A stretch of 64,000 nucleotides of DNA from assembly GCF_024714495.1 (NCBI RefSeq), contig NZ_JAMZMJ010000001.1, forward strand, positions 1,550,001 to 1,614,000. Reading direction: 5' to 3'. Every line of letters starts with the position of its first letter. Within the stretch, counting starts at the first letter, position 1. The DNA comes from Marinoscillum pacificum (lineage in GTDB: Bacteria > Bacteroidota > Bacteroidia > Cytophagales > Cyclobacteriaceae). The notes below the pieces were generated by a model. It was given only the letters and a program-made list of their open reading frames with translations. It made no database searches and was not told the origin of the DNA. Shown here piece after piece: positions 46,082 to 55,935 of this stretch. The translations under genes were made by a program, and so were the position numbers.

Positions 46082-47011
46082 ATGAAGGATCTAAGGATTG
46101 TGTTTATGGGTACGCCGGAGTTTGCGGTTCCCTCATTGCAGAAGTTGGTTGAGAATGGTTTCAACGTAGTAGCGGTCATTACCGCACCAGACAAACCACA
46201 AGGAAGAGGCAAGAAGCTTGGAACCTCTCCTGTAAAGGACTATGCAGTTTCCGCTAACATTCCTGTATTACAACCGACCAACCTTAAGAGTGAAGATTTT
46301 CAGTCTGAACTCAAATCTTATGAAGCAGACCTTCAGATTGTCGTTGCTTTCCGCATGCTTCCTGAAGCAGTTTGGGATATGCCTCCTTTAGGGTCTTTTA
46401 ACCTTCATGGATCTTTACTTCCGAACTATAGAGGTGCAGCTCCTATCAATTGGGCGATTATAAATGGAGAAAAAGAAACCGGAGTAACCACTTTCAAACT
46501 CAAGCACGAGATTGATACTGGGAACATCCTGCTTCAGCATGTAGAGCCTATCAACTACGAAGACACCTTAGGAACTGTCTACGAACGCTTGATGAACAAA
46601 GGCGCTGACTTGATTGTAGAATCTGTCAAGAAAATACAGAGTGGTGACTATGAGCTAAAACCTCAACCTCAGGTAAGCGAAGACAAACATGCTCCTAAAA
46701 TATTCAGAGAAGACTGTGAGATCAATTGGGATCAGCCATTAGAAAAAGTGAGAGACTTTATTCGTGGACTAAGCCCATATCCTGCCGCCTGGACAACCTT
46801 AGATGGATTGACCTTCAAAGTATTTATGGCAGAGAAATCGGGAAGAAATTATAAGGCTTCTGCGGGATCATTTCATTCAGATGGCAAGAATTACATTGAT
46901 GTAGTCACTGCTGACGGAGCTTTATCACTCACTGAGGTTCAGCTACAAGGAAAAAGAAAAATGCTCACCGAAGAATTCCTCAGGGGTTACCATTGGAAGG
47001 ACGAGCACTGA
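46082..47011 (+). CDS. fmt: Methionyl-tRNA formyltransferase
   Basis: A 309-residue enzyme that formylates initiator Met-tRNA. The catalytic domain has FMGTPEFAVPSL, GSLLPNYRGAAPINWAI with the Asn/His active-site region, and KLKHEIDTGNIL with the Asp. The C-terminal domain of about 100 residues binds tRNA. Divergent from padR; its end overlaps a small convergent gene by 32 bases. Confidence 0.97.
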   Translation: MKDLRIVFMGTPEFAVPSLQKLVENGFNVVAVITAPDKPQGRGKKLGTSPVKDYAVSANIPVLQPTNLKSEDFQSELKSYEADLQIVVAFRMLPEAVWDMPPLGSFNLHGSLLPNYRGAAPINWAIINGEKETGVTTFKLKHEIDTGNILLQHVEPINYEDTLGTVYERLMNKGADLIVESVKKIQSGDYELKPQPQVSEDKHAPKIFREDCEINWDQPLEKVRDFIRGLSPYPAAWTTLDGLTFKVFMAEKSGRNYKASAGSFHSDGKNYIDVVTADGALSLTEVQLQGKRKMLTEEFLRGYHWKDEH

Positions 47012-47150
47012 AATATTGTATAGGTAGAGAAAGGGGACCAATAAGCAAAGACAACAAAATCCATTCATAAGGATCTTGTTTCTGTTTACTGGCCAGAATC
47101 ACGTTACCCAACACAGATATAAAACAAATTGCAAGGAGTGCGATTAACAT
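46980..47150 (-). CDS. Small membrane protein, 56 residues
   Basis: An ATG-to-TGA frame beginning MLIALLAICFISVLGN, with a polar turn KQKQDPYEW and a second hydrophobic stretch, ILLSLLIGPLSLPI. The membrane pattern and protein-like composition support a real gene. Its last ten codons overlap the end of fmt on the other strand. No family recognised. Confidence 0.5.
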   Translation of the reverse strand: MLIALLAICFISVLGNVILASKQKQDPYEWILLSLLIGPLSLPIQYFSARPSNGNP

Positions 47151-47194
47151 TGTATTTATTTTTCTTTGAATACGATTAACAGAAACGAAAGGTT

Positions 47195-47695
47195 ATGAAG
47201 ATATCCATGATAGCAGCCATGGGGCAAAACAGAGTAATTGGCAAAGACAATGACATCCCCTGGCACCTGCCTGATGACTTTCAATACTTTAAAAAGACAA
47301 CTGAGGGTCATTACGTACTCATGGGTAGAAAAAATTACGAATCGTTGCCTCCGAAGTTTAAGCCACTCCCCAATCGTCCGAATGTAGTCATCACTCGAAA
47401 TGAGTCATATGATGCTCCTGGAACTGAAGTGGTCAATAGCCTGGAAGATGCGATTGAAATAGCTAGAAAAAACAACGAAGAAGAAGTATTCATCATTGGT
47501 GGTGGCGAGATTTACAAGCTTGGTTTAGCTTATGCAGACACCATCTACCTTACTGAGATTAATGGTGAGTTTGAAGGACAAACCATATTTCCAGAATTTG
47601 ACAAATCCGAGTGGAAAGAAATCAGCAGAGAGCATCATTCAACAGATGAACATCACAAATATTCGTTCGATTTCGTAATTTATGGTAAAATCTAA
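47195..47695 (+). CDS. folA: Dihydrofolate reductase
   Basis: A 166-residue DHFR, normal length. It has [21 protein letters not shown], with the catalytic Asp seen in PDDFQYFKK, the NADPH site [10 protein letters not shown] and [11 protein letters not shown]. It supplies the tetrahydrofolate used by MetF, MetH and Fmt, which are also in this window. The next gene follows after six bases. Confidence 0.97.
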   Translation: MKISMIAAMGQNRVIGKDNDIPWHLPDDFQYFKKTTEGHYVLMGRKNYESLPPKFKPLPNRPNVVITRNESYDAPGTEVVNSLEDAIEIARKNNEEEVFIIGGGEIYKLGLAYADTIYLTEINGEFEGQTIFPEFDKSEWKEISREHHSTDEHHKYSFDFVIYGKI

Positions 47696-47701
47696 CGAAT
47701 C

Positions 47702-48076
47702 ATGAACTCACAAAAAAAACTCCTAAGCATTCTACACATTGTATATGGCTCTCTTACCCTCATTACATTGTTAATCGTCAACCTGGCGCTGGAAGTAGCC
47801 CTGCCATTCATAGAAAATGAAGTTAGCGGAGATGAATTACGACTTATCAAAACTGTCTTTCTATTCGTTCATTCTTTGTTTTTCATTTTAATTATACTTT
47901 TCCCCCTACCCTCTATTGTTGGTGGAATCGCTCAACTGAATGGTAAAAAATGGGGATTGACTGTAATGATGATTTCAGGATGCTTATCTCTATTGAGCGT
48001 ACCAGTTGGAACAGCTCTTGGAGTGTTCACTATCTACGTATTTACGCAATCCAGCAAGCAAGAACAAAATGACTAA
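47702..48076 (+). CDS. Small three- or four-helix membrane protein
   Basis: A 124-residue hydrophobic protein with three or four predicted helices (LHIVYGSLTLITLLIV, LFVHSLFFILIILFPL, MMISGCLSLLSVPVG). Similar proteins are scattered in Bacteroidota without known function. It overlaps the following SDR gene by eight bases, suggesting cotranslation. Confidence 0.65.
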   Translation: MNSQKKLLSILHIVYGSLTLITLLIVNLALEVALPFIENEVSGDELRLIKTVFLFVHSLFFILIILFPLPSIVGGIAQLNGKKWGLTVMMISGCLSLLSVPVGTALGVFTIYVFTQSSKQEQND

Positions 48077-48866
48077 AATTAAAGATCAGGTAATAATGGT
48101 AACTGGTGCCTCATCTGGCATTGGTGAAGCACTCGTATATGAGTTATCAAAGCAGGGCGCCAAGTTGATTATTTCAGCCAGGCGTCGGGAAGAGCTAGAG
48201 CGTGTCAAAGCAAACTGTCAAATGCCTGATCAAGTGAATATTCTTTCTTTAGACCTGGCGGATAGCTTCGCCATTAGCCAAAAAGCTAAGGAAGCGGAAT
48301 CAATCCATGGCCATATTGATATTTTGATCAACTGTGGAGGCATTAGCCAAAGAGAAAAAGTGATCAAAACCAACATGGATGTGGATCGAAAAATCATGGA
48401 AGTCAATTACTTTGGAACCATAGCACTTTCTAAAGCCCTTCTTCCAAAGATGATAGAGAGGAAATCTGGACATCAAGTGATCATCACTTCTGCCGTTGGC
48501 ATAATTAGCACACCATATCGCTCAGCTTATGCAGCATCCAAGCATGCATTGCATGGCTTTTATGACGCACTAAGAGCAGAGCACCATGCTGATGGACTAA
48601 AAATAAGCATTATTCTTCCAGGCTTCGTAAGAACTCAAATTAGTGTCAATGCACTGACCGGAGACGGAAGTAAGCAAAACAAAATGGATGACGCACAAGC
48701 GGGTGGTTTATCTGCTGAAGAGTGCGCCGTTAAAATCATCAAGTCTATCGAAAAGAACAAAGAAGAAGTTTATATCGGTGGATTTAAAGAAGTGGCGGGT
48801 ATCTATGTAAAAAGATTCTTCCCTACCTTGTTCTCAAGAATAGTCAGAAAAACAGCCGTAACATAA
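48069..48866 (+). CDS. Short-chain dehydrogenase/reductase
   Basis: A 265-residue classical SDR. The NAD(P) motif is TGASSGIGE, the Arg pair in SARRREEL hints at NADP preference, the Ser is in ITSAVG and the active-site Tyr/Lys in YAASKHAL. The C-terminus fits the DHRS7-like group, active on lipids or steroids in animals; the bacterial substrate is unknown. The ATG reading MTKIKDQV is used as start, rejecting 21 codons of upstream frame. Confidence 0.88.
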   Translation: MTKIKDQVIMVTGASSGIGEALVYELSKQGAKLIISARRREELERVKANCQMPDQVNILSLDLADSFAISQKAKEAESIHGHIDILINCGGISQREKVIKTNMDVDRKIMEVNYFGTIALSKALLPKMIERKSGHQVIITSAVGIISTPYRSAYAASKHALHGFYDALRAEHHADGLKISIILPGFVRTQISVNALTGDGSKQNKMDDAQAGGLSAEECAVKIIKSIEKNKEEVYIGGFKEVAGIYVKRFFPTLFSRIVRKTAVT

Positions 48867-48873
48867 AACTCCA

Positions 48874-51800
48874 TTGAATCTTCATCGCTCATATTGGCTT
48901 ATCTTCCTTTTTTGTATTTCAGGGTTTATCCTAAATGCACAGACCAATTCGTATGAAAGGGGCTGGATTTATATAAAGCTTGATCAAATCACCGCACAAG
49001 GGAGGCAATCCAACGTTTTAAATCTGAGCGATATAACTGGAGTCCAGAAATTCGAACCATTACGAAAAAATGTCACTGCACTCCGAAGCGAACCATCGAT
49101 TCTCGATGGACTGTACAAAGTACAAATAAGCAGTGAACTTGACATTCAGCAACTCTGTGACAATCTGGAGCAATACAGCAATGTATTTTATGCGGAACCC
49201 ATCCATCAAGAAGAACTCTTATACATCCCAAATGATCCAGCCATAAGTGCAGGATCTCAGGATTATTTGGACATCATCAACGCATATACGGCCTGGGACA
49301 TAACCCGAGGAGATACTTCGATGATCATTGGAATCAGCGATACAGGAGTTGATTATTTTCACCCTGACTTAGTCAATAAAATGTATGTCAATGAAGCTGA
49401 TCCTCCTAACGGAATCGATGATGACAACAATGGCTACATAGACGATTATAGAGGCTACGACTTTGCAGATAACGACACTTCAGCACTCCCAGGAAGTGAC
49501 TATCATGGGACAAGAGTGGCCGGTATCGCAGGAGCTGAAGCAGACAATGGCTTTGGAATGGCTGGAGTAGGAATCAACCTCCAGATTGGAGCACTCAAAA
49601 TCTTCAAATCTGAATCTGGTAGCTCCTCTAACGCTTATGAATCTATCATCTATGCTGCTGACAATGGATTTGATGTAATTAACCTGTCGTGGGGTTCCGC
49701 CAACAGCTTTTCACTTGCCGCTCAGGATATTATCAACTATGCAGTAAATGAAAAAGATCTGATCATCGTAGGTGCTGCAGGAAATACGCCTCAAGAATTG
49801 GATTTTTATCCTGCCAGTTATGACAATGTGCTTTCCGTTGCTTCTACTGAGCTAAACGACACCAAAGCTTCTTTCTCTACTTTCAGTTATCACGTAGACA
49901 TTTCGGCACCTGGAAGAAGTATTTATGGCACCACTAGCAATAACGGCTTTACTTCAGGTGATGGCACCTCATTTAGTAGTCCAATGGTTGCAGCGACAGC
50001 AGGATTGGTTAGGTCAAGATTTCCAGAACTTACGTCAAGACAAGTCATAGAACGTATTCGTGTCACTGCAGACAAAATCGATGAACTTAACCCAGACTTT
50101 GAAGGGCAAATTGGATTTGGTAGACTCAACATGGAACGTGCTCTATCAGCAAGTTCTGATACGTTGAAATCCATTAGGATTAAAGAATCTAAGGTCTACA
50201 CAGATTTGGGTAATTCGATTTATTTTGGAGATTCCATTTTCATAGATGTGACCATCATCAACTATCTGGCGGATGCTACTCCTCAAATATCACTTGCTTC
50301 CTCTTCTGAATATTTAGAATATGGTTCTACGAAAATTCAATCTAAGACTCTAAAGGCTTTTGACGAGACGACAATAACACTCAAGGCTCGCATCTCAGAC
50401 AATACTCCCGCTAACACCTCCATTCCAATTGAGATTATTTTTGAAGACGAGTACTATTTGGATCATAGTTATGTAGTGATTCAAACCAATTCAGACAGAG
50501 CAGATCTTCAAAATGGTGTATTAGGTTTTACAACAGGGGGAAACGGAAATCTTGGCTATAGTAATGACGGCTTTTTCAATGGCCTTGGCCTCAGTTACAA
50601 TGGAATTAACATGATGAGCCGAATTGGTTTCTTTGTGAGCATAGACTCTAATCAAGTATCAGACAATTTCTATTTAGATATCACCAGCGGTCAGCGGCAT
50701 GCAGATTTTAACACTAAAACTTTAGTCAAACCTCAATACCACGGAGCAATTGACTTCTTTTCATCTAGCACTTTTGCTGATGATTCAGCCAGTATGCCGG
50801 CAGGAATAAATATCCAGCAAAGAACCTTAATGGACTCTGCTTCGAAATATGTGATTCAGGAATACTTCATAGGCAATACTGGATCATCCAATCTGGAAAA
50901 CTTAAGCATTGGACTATTTACAGACTGGGATCTCAACGATGCAGAGACGAATAAAAGTTACTACAATGACACTTTAGCTACAATCATCAGCTATGACTCT
51001 ATCAATAGTCTGTATGTAGGAATCACTTCCTACTATGATCGTTCACCAATACATCAGGCTATTGATCAAAATTCTTACAACAACAATCAATTAGACATTA
51101 CTACAAGCTGGACAGATAGCTTAATTCACCTTCTCTCCACACAATCTATATATGATTCTGCAGGTTGGTCGAGTGGTAATGATATCGCTTCGATGATTTC
51201 TGATGATTCTGTAAGCATATCCTCAGGCGCTGCAACGAAACGAGCATTTATCATCGCTTTTGCCAACTCAATAGACGAACTAGCCAATCAATTGGACTCA
51301 GGAAAATTAGCCTATGAACTGTATTTAGGCACCCCACTACTGTATGAAGAGTATTTTAGTTGTCTTGGTGCATCACTTACAATTAACCCTCAAGGCGGCG
51401 ATGAATTTGAGTTTTTCACCGATCCATTCGGCACCAATGTAATTGCAACTGGAGACACATTGATTACCGGCAGCATTTCACAGGACACCTCCTATTATTT
51501 GAGAAAACTGGATGACTTATCAATTGGAGATATATACCGCTTAGATATCAGTCTGGTCGACCAAGTTGCCAATTTTTCCATGTCTACAGATACCTTATTT
51601 TTAGATGCCAACGCTAATAGTATCTCCCTGACAGATAGGAGTTTTCTCCCAACAGATTGGTTATGGGATTTTGGAAACAACCAACAGGCAACACTTCAAA
51701 ATCCAATTGTAGGTTATGCAACCCCTGGAACCTACACAATTACTTTACAGGTAAATAATGAACTTGGATGCACCTCCTCTATTTCGAAAGAACTTCTTGT

Positions 51801-53019
51801 AGCAGTTCGACCTGATCTACCGGCCATTGAAGACCTATTGGTGTGCTCAGGCGCAAGTCCTGTCATTTCCGCTTCTAACACTGACAGTCTGGCTTTTTAC
51901 ATTACTGCTGATGATGAGTCTCCAATCTACGAAGGTCAAAGCCTGCAACTAAACAACCTTAGCAAAGACACACTCATCTATATCACAAATACTTCAGGAC
52001 CTTATGAAAGCTTAAAACTGCCCTTAAACATAAGCACTCAGGATTACGCTGCTTCATTCACTATCACTGTAGACACTACACAACAACAAACATCCGCCAT
52101 TTTGATCAACACTACTGAAGACATTTATGAAAGTGAGTGGACACTAGACGAAACAATTATTGGCACATCTGACACTTTGACCATTGAGGTTTCTTCAAAC
52201 TCGTTAAACCTTGGTCTTACCAGCACCTCCTCCTTAGGTTGCCAAAGCAGCATCAGTCAAATTATTAATTTAACAGCATCAGAAATACCATCTATTACTA
52301 ATCAAGTTTATTGTTATGGAGAGGATGCTATGATTTCACCAGAAAATGGACAATATTTTGCCTTCTACTCTGATGCTGAGCTATCTCAATTCCTCGAAAA
52401 AGGCACTTCTCTAAAAATTGATAGTCTAATAGAACCTACCTCAATCTATGTTACTGGTATAGACAAGATTCTTCCCTCTGAGGCGCTTGAAATTAACATA
52501 ACTCCTCAACTGCCAGAGGCAACCATTTTATCGAACCCTGACACGCTATATTTAAGCGAAGGATTAACAGTTACGTTTACCCTAAACAATAATGAATTGG
52601 AGTCAGTTGACTGGTTTGTCAATGGTGAATATTTTGATAACACTTTTGAGCCAATCGTACTATTCCAAAGTGAAGGCATACAATCCATCAAAGCCGTAGT
52701 GAAAGACGCTGATGGATGCTCCAATCAAGACTCACTTGTCTACCAGGTATTAAAAGAGCGAGAAATTATTGTCTTAGGAGATCAACCGGATAACCTCTTG
52801 ATTTACCCTAATCCCGCCAACAAAAATCAATCGATTTTTATCAAAGGATACGAAGGAACAATAAACATGAGCATCTTCAATGTCGAAGGAAAATTAGTTT
52901 TTCAGAAAAAGGTAGAAACAAAAAATCCACTTGACATTTCATTTCTGTCAAGTGGAAATTACACGATTATTTTAGAATCAGAAGAGTTTAAAACTTCGAA
53001 GAAACTAATCATTCGCTAA
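48874..53019 (+). CDS. Large secreted subtilase with PKD and T9SS sorting domains
   Basis: A 1381-residue exported S8 peptidase. The TTG start gives a signal peptide cleaved near LNAQ; no ATG is available. A propeptide-like region ends in FYAEPIHQEE. The catalytic triad is complete: Asp156 (ISDTGVD), His211 (YHGTRVAG) and Ser366 (GTSFSSPM). Beta-rich modules follow, one a PKD domain (WLWDFGNN...TPGTYTITL). The last 80 residues form a type A T9SS sorting domain, starting LIYPNPANKNQ and ending KLIIR. It should be secreted through the outer membrane and either surface-attached or released. Targets unknown. Confidence 0.92.
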   Translation: MNLHRSYWLIFLFCISGFILNAQTNSYERGWIYIKLDQITAQGRQSNVLNLSDITGVQKFEPLRKNVTALRSEPSILDGLYKVQISSELDIQQLCDNLEQYSNVFYAEPIHQEELLYIPNDPAISAGSQDYLDIINAYTAWDITRGDTSMIIGISDTGVDYFHPDLVNKMYVNEADPPNGIDDDNNGYIDDYRGYDFADNDTSALPGSDYHGTRVAGIAGAEADNGFGMAGVGINLQIGALKIFKSESGSSSNAYESIIYAADNGFDVINLSWGSANSFSLAAQDIINYAVNEKDLIIVGAAGNTPQELDFYPASYDNVLSVASTELNDTKASFSTFSYHVDISAPGRSIYGTTSNNGFTSGDGTSFSSPMVAATAGLVRSRFPELTSRQVIERIRVTADKIDELNPDFEGQIGFGRLNMERALSASSDTLKSIRIKESKVYTDLGNSIYFGDSIFIDVTIINYLADATPQISLASSSEYLEYGSTKIQSKTLKAFDETTITLKARISDNTPANTSIPIEIIFEDEYYLDHSYVVIQTNSDRADLQNGVLGFTTGGNGNLGYSNDGFFNGLGLSYNGINMMSRIGFFVSIDSNQVSDNFYLDITSGQRHADFNTKTLVKPQYHGAIDFFSSSTFADDSASMPAGINIQQRTLMDSASKYVIQEYFIGNTGSSNLENLSIGLFTDWDLNDAETNKSYYNDTLATIISYDSINSLYVGITSYYDRSPIHQAIDQNSYNNNQLDITTSWTDSLIHLLSTQSIYDSAGWSSGNDIASMISDDSVSISSGAATKRAFIIAFANSIDELANQLDSGKLAYELYLGTPLLYEEYFSCLGASLTINPQGGDEFEFFTDPFGTNVIATGDTLITGSISQDTSYYLRKLDDLSIGDIYRLDISLVDQVANFSMSTDTLFLDANANSISLTDRSFLPTDWLWDFGNNQQATLQNPIVGYATPGTYTITLQVNNELGCTSSISKELLVAVRPDLPAIEDLLVCSGASPVISASNTDSLAFYITADDESPIYEGQSLQLNNLSKDTLIYITNTSGPYESLKLPLNISTQDYAASFTITVDTTQQQTSAILINTTEDIYESEWTLDETIIGTSDTLTIEVSSNSLNLGLTSTSSLGCQSSISQIINLTASEIPSITNQVYCYGEDAMISPENGQYFAFYSDAELSQFLEKGTSLKIDSLIEPTSIYVTGIDKILPSEALEINITPQLPEATILSNPDTLYLSEGLTVTFTLNNNELESVDWFVNGEYFDNTFEPIVLFQSEGIQSIKAVVKDADGCSNQDSLVYQVLKEREIIVLGDQPDNLLIYPNPANKNQSIFIKGYEGTINMSIFNVEGKLVFQKKVETKNPLDISFLSSGNYTIILESEEFKTSKKLIIR

Positions 53020-54153
53020 TTAGCGAACTACAACTTTCTTTACGAGTTGATCACCCTCTGTTGTATTCATTTTTATAAGGTAAATCCCTTTTTCCAGATA
53101 ATTACCTGTAAGTTCAACTTCTGAACCGTGATTTTTTACAAACGAAAGACTCTTACCTTGCTGGCTTCCGGACAAACTATAAATCTCAACATCCTTCACT
53201 TCGAACGCTCTATTCGCATTAATAGTGATCTTATCTGCCGTAACTAACGTTGGATACACATTAAAACTCATTGTATTATTTGAAACTCCAGTTTCTACTC
53301 GGATAGTTTCAGAATACTCATATTCACCATCATAGTCCACTTGCTTCAACCTGTAGTACGAAATAGCAGCTACCGCTGAAAAGTCAACAAATGAATAGTT
53401 TACCTGCTCATTAACTGTTCCACTTCCTTCTACTACTCCAATACTGTAGAAGTATACTCCATCTTCAGATCGCTCAACCTCAAAACGGTCGTTATCTTTT
53501 TCTGAAGCCGTAGCCCAGGTTAAATCCACATTAGGACTAGTAGATTTACCCGTAAAGAATAGAAACTCAACAGGAAGAGGTGTCGCTCCTCCACCAGTTA
53601 CAAAATCCTCGATTTCCTGCGATCCTCCTGTTTCTGAAATTTGATTGGTAGGTAACTCTCCACCATCATTATCTACATTAAAACCGGAAGTAGAACTACC
53701 ATCAGTTGTATATAGAGTTCCAGCACCTGTAACATCACCAACAGCTGCACCGCCACCAGATGGATCGGCCAAAACATTCCCCGTCACAATCACCATCCCA
53801 CCAGTACCAATGTCAATTCCAGCATGGTTTTTTCCCATATCTAAATCACCAAATATAATAAGCACATTACCAGCTCCAACAGACACTGTAGCTCCACTGG
53901 TGGAATTAAATATTACATTTCCGTAAACCACAAGTGTATCATTTATAATCAGGTCTTTGTTTGTTCCTGAAAAGGTCAATCCAGCATCTGAAATAACGTA
54001 AGACTCTATGGTAATATCTGCCAGATTTGTATAACCAGGGGAAGATCCTCCCCATGTTGCTCCATCGATCCACTTTCCATCTGTAGTACTAGTTGTCTGT
54101 GCCATCACAGATAGCGTGAAAAAGAAGACTAAAAACGTAAAAAATAATTTCAT
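53020..54153 (-). CDS. T9SS-sorted secreted protein of unknown function
   Basis: A 377-residue exported protein. The signal peptide MKLFFTFLVFFFTLSVMAQ gives the start; an upstream in-frame extension of 126 codons is rejected as unlike protein. The mature part opens with DGKWIDGATWGG and a Gly, Ser, Thr and Val-rich repeat resembling surface beta-helix proteins, then LPVEFLFFTG, WATASEKDNDRFEVERS and a C-terminal T9SS sorting domain ending KKVVVR. It is convergent with and touches the subtilase gene. Confidence 0.82.
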   Translation of the reverse strand: MKLFFTFLVFFFTLSVMAQTTSTTDGKWIDGATWGGSSPGYTNLADITIESYVISDAGLTFSGTNKDLIINDTLVVYGNVIFNSTSGATVSVGAGNVLIIFGDLDMGKNHAGIDIGTGGMVIVTGNVLADPSGGGAAVGDVTGAGTLYTTDGSSTSGFNVDNDGGELPTNQISETGGSQEIEDFVTGGGATPLPVEFLFFTGKSTSPNVDLTWATASEKDNDRFEVERSEDGVYFYSIGVVEGSGTVNEQVNYSFVDFSAVAAISYYRLKQVDYDGEYEYSETIRVETGVSNNTMSFNVYPTLVTADKITINANRAFEVKDVEIYSLSGSQQGKSLSFVKNHGSEVELTGNYLEKGIYLIKMNTTEGDQLVKKVVVR

Positions 54154-54340
54154 AATTGCTGCTTGTCTGTTGTGCAAATCACTTACGTAATTCACGCATT
54201 TGCTGGATTGAAAATTTTGTGGAGGCACTAGAATGTTTATGTCTTTCCTACATCTCCAAACTTTCGATAAAACAAAGAAAATCAAAGATTTAGGGGAGAT
54301 ATGCTTAATTTCGATGGTCGGTAATGATTTTTCGGTAAAC

Positions 54341-55366
54341 ATGGTGATATACGTGCTTTTAGGTTTTTTCTTGGTTATTTCCCTCGTTTTGGGTGCAGGT
54401 GTTTCCCTTAGCGCCCCTGGACATAAAGGACCCGCAACTGACCATTTCAACGGTAAGAAATTCATAAACCCTACTGGTGCCAAGGCTAAAGGATTCTCAT
54501 CCGTTATCGAATGGATGCTTAAAAGTGACAAGGGTCCCTGGCTAAAAAATTATGAAACATCCATAGGTCCAAAACCAGTTGATAGCAGTACAGATCTGAT
54601 CATCACGTTTGTCAATCATAGTACCTTTCTGATTCAATGGAACAACATCAACATTCTCACTGATCCTGTATGGAGCGAGCGTGTGAGTCCATTTTCTTTT
54701 GCCGGGCCAAGCAGAATGCGTCCACCAGGTATTAATTTCGAAGACCTTCCTCCTATTGATGTCATCCTTTTGAGTCATAACCATTACGATCACCTGGATA
54801 TCGTCACTGTTAAAAAAATCAACACACTTTATGAACCGGTTTTTATCGTTCCTTTGGGCGTGGGGAAATATCTGGCGCAACATAAAATCACTAAATTCAA
54901 GGAATTGGATTGGTGGCAATCATCAGAAATTGGATTAAAAGTAACTGCCACTCCAGCCCAACACTTCAGCAGTAGAGGAATGTGTGACAGAGATAAGACT
55001 CTTTGGTGTGGATATACACTTACCGATGGCGAGCGTAAGGTTTATTTTGCTGGAGACAGTGGTTATGGTCCTTTCTTCAAAGAAATTGGCAAGAAAGAAG
55101 GTCCTATGGATGTTTCTATGATTCCAATTGGAGCTTACGAACCGAAGTGGTTCATGTCACCCATACATGTTTCTCCCGATCAATCAGTAATGGTACACAA
55201 GGACGTGAAGTCTAAACAAAGTATTGCCATGCATTTTGGTACATTTCCACTAGCTGACGAAGGTCAGGGAAAAGCAGAAGAAGACTTGATACTAGCACTT
55301 GATAGTGCTGGAATACCACAAAGTGAATTCCTTATCCCTGAAGAAGGTGAACCTATGAAACTTTAG
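54341..55366 (+). CDS. NAPE-PLD-like metallo-beta-lactamase-fold hydrolase
   Basis: A 341-residue membrane-anchored MBL-fold enzyme. One N-terminal helix (VIYVLLGFFLVISL) is followed by the hydrolase: FVNHSTFLIQ, LLSHNHYDHLD (zinc motif HxHxDH), the third His in ATPAQHFSSR, the bridging Asp in AGDSGYG and the last His in AMHFGTF. It resembles NAPE-hydrolysing phospholipase D and UlaG-like proteins. The start is uncertain: ATGs nine and 36 codons upstream are possible; this one begins just before the helix. Confidence 0.82.
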   Translation: MVIYVLLGFFLVISLVLGAGVSLSAPGHKGPATDHFNGKKFINPTGAKAKGFSSVIEWMLKSDKGPWLKNYETSIGPKPVDSSTDLIITFVNHSTFLIQWNNINILTDPVWSERVSPFSFAGPSRMRPPGINFEDLPPIDVILLSHNHYDHLDIVTVKKINTLYEPVFIVPLGVGKYLAQHKITKFKELDWWQSSEIGLKVTATPAQHFSSRGMCDRDKTLWCGYTLTDGERKVYFAGDSGYGPFFKEIGKKEGPMDVSMIPIGAYEPKWFMSPIHVSPDQSVMVHKDVKSKQSIAMHFGTFPLADEGQGKAEEDLILALDSAGIPQSEFLIPEEGEPMKL

Positions 55367-55932
55367 ACCCAGCGTGCATGCTCCCAGAAACCGAATAGCC
55401 AATTACCTGGAGACTGCTCATCGTCACTACGGAAAAACTCACGAATAGCAATCAATAATTCATCACGGCTTATTAAGTCATCCTTATTTTTATCCAGATT
55501 TTCAAAAGCCTTGGCTGAATGGCGAATCTCTATTCGATAAGCCATAAACATGTTGAGGTATTCGCTAAGCGAAAGAAACCCATCTTTATCCGCATCGAAT
55601 AGATCAATGATTTCCATGGCCACTTTGCTTACATGCTGAATGTAGAGCTCTTCATTCCCATTCACAATCATTGAATCCGCAAAAGTTAGCCATTCACTGA
55701 GTGTAGCGTGCTCTTCTTCTGATTTTCCAATGAATTGATGAAAATCAGTCCAAATATTAGTTGTTCTTTGAATGCTTGCCTGATATTCCGGAGTACTGGA
55801 GGAGAATCCCCAAAGGACACATAGGTTTTCACCAATACTCACAAAGTCTTTTTTTTCCAAAGTCCCACTCTTATCAAAGTCCAGAACATTGAAATAATGA
55901 GTCAGCTTTTTTTGCTGAAGGTCTGTAAGCAT
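55363..55932 (-). CDS. EF-hand calcium-binding protein
   Basis: A 189-residue cytoplasmic protein with three good EF-hand loops: DFDKSGTLEKKD near the N-terminus, DADKDGFLSLSE and DKNKDDLISRDE in the second half, plus a degenerate fourth site between them. The size and helical spacing match sarcoplasmic-type calcium-binding proteins, which occur in some bacteria. No enzyme domain is attached. It begins three bases after the DUF4197 gene and overlaps the convergent MBL gene by four. Confidence 0.85.
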   Translation of the reverse strand: MLTDLQQKKLTHYFNVLDFDKSGTLEKKDFVSIGENLCVLWGFSSSTPEYQASIQRTTNIWTDFHQFIGKSEEEHATLSEWLTFADSMIVNGNEELYIQHVSKVAMEIIDLFDADKDGFLSLSEYLNMFMAYRIEIRHSAKAFENLDKNKDDLISRDELLIAIREFFRSDDEQSPGNWLFGFWEHARWV

Positions 55933-55935
55933 GAA

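Noticed and set aside
53020-54531. Longer version of the T9SS cargo protein starting at 54531
   Set aside because: The first 126 codons are not protein-like and hide an excellent signal peptide; the start at 54153 is preferred.
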